Positions 63,715-64,000 of a stretch of 64,000 bases of DNA are shown here, in pieces. The translations under genes were made by a program, and so were the position numbers. The notes under the pieces were generated by a model. It did no database searches and was not told the DNA's origin. It saw nothing but the letters and a program-made list of their open reading frames with translations. Within the stretch, counting starts at the first letter, position 1. The number at the start of each line of letters is the position of its first letter. This DNA is from Brevundimonas aveniformis DSM 17977 (GTDB lineage: Bacteria > Pseudomonadota > Alphaproteobacteria > Caulobacterales > Caulobacteraceae), in NCBI RefSeq assembly GCF_000428765.1, contig NZ_AUAO01000001.1:434001-498000 (forward strand), in the 5' to 3' direction.

Positions 63715-64000
63715 GAGCGATAGTCGCCGTTGATCTCGATGTAGCCCTTGGTCAGGTCACAGGTCCAAACCGCCGCCTGGCCGCGCCCAACCCCGACGTC
63801 GACCGAAATCTCCAATTCGGATCGTTTCATATAGGCGCTCATCTTGACCTCGTCGTAGGTCGGTGCCGGCGCACCGTCGATGGCGGCCTGATGCGGCCCG
63901 AACTTGATGGCCAGACGATCCCGCGAAACGGGTTCTTCGGTCTTGCCCACAGCCATGACGATACGGCCCCAGTTGGCGTCCTCGCCCGCAATGGCGGTCT
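63711..64000 (-). CDS. argJ: Glutamate N-acetyltransferase / amino-acid acetyltransferase, C-terminal part (runs off window end)
   Basis: About 95 residues are visible: [64 protein letters not shown] at the end. These are the conserved C-terminal motifs of ArgJ, which transfers the acetyl group from N-acetylornithine to glutamate in arginine synthesis. The autocatalytic cleavage site lies outside the window. Confidence 0.95.
   Translation of the reverse strand, partial: TAIAGEDANWGRIVMAVGKTEEPVSRDRLAIKFGPHQAAIDGAPAPTYDEVKMSAYMKRSELEISVDVGVGRGQAAVWTCDLTKGYIEINGDYRS

Overview
The window is GC-rich DNA from an alphaproteobacterium, most likely a Caulobacterales member close to Brevundimonas or Caulobacter. 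This rests on the TolQ-TolR-TolA-TolB-Pal-CpoB-TilS-FtsH gene order, a TonB-dependent receptor, a crescentin-like coiled-coil protein, a Flp pilin and ATGA-coupled operons. The species is an inference. Most of the window is ordinary chromosome, with one clear integrated island and two smaller anomalies.

Layout. 1-1770 (minus): agmatine degradation genes aguA and aguB, with a four-helix-bundle gene wedged between them and flanked by inverted heptamer repeats. 1904-6743: a TonB-dependent receptor, a GT39-type glycosyltransferase and msrA. 6855-6944: tRNA-Ser(CGA), followed to about 18,000 by an integrated element. Its order is tyrosine integrase, AlpA-like HTH, small unknown, HUH-type replication initiator, HNH endonuclease, an overlapping type I restriction-modification operon (hsdM-hsdS-hsdR) with a YgjP metallopeptidase, and an orphan small terminase. 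The content resembles a phage satellite with a defence cargo.

18,276-33,221: racemase, ruvC-ruvA-ruvB with a membrane gene, a crescentin-like coiled-coil protein, a MarR/MFS pair with a tiny coupled membrane ORF, a POT peptide transporter, an alpha/beta hydrolase lipoprotein, a class A penicillin-binding protein, DedA and an S9 peptidase. 33,226-35,801: a sulfide/persulfide module (TauE-like exporter, rhodanese, BigR/SqrR repressor, divergent persulfide dioxygenase) sharing one operator. 35,788-41,328: a ToxR-like membrane regulator, membrane proteins, a fatty acid hydroxylase-family protein, folP with a small regulator, and an acyltransferase.

41,476-50,715 (minus): the cell-envelope cluster ybgC-tolQ-tolR-tolA-tolB-pal-cpoB followed by tilS and ftsH. 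50,731-59,337: metallopeptidase, small hypotheticals, a membrane/XRE/hydrolase trio, a class C beta-lactamase-fold hydrolase, a Gre-factor, an SPFH protein, thiolase and thioesterase. 59,511-64,000: an HxlR regulator, an 851-residue secreted unknown, a truncated second hxlR copy joined to an inverted membrane-gene remnant, a Flp pilin, mutT and the end of argJ.

The points most worth following are the repeat-flanked four-helix-bundle cassette, the satellite-like island with 12-bp-phased repeats at both ends, the hxlR mosaic, and a perfectly periodic histidine tract in the S9 peptidase.
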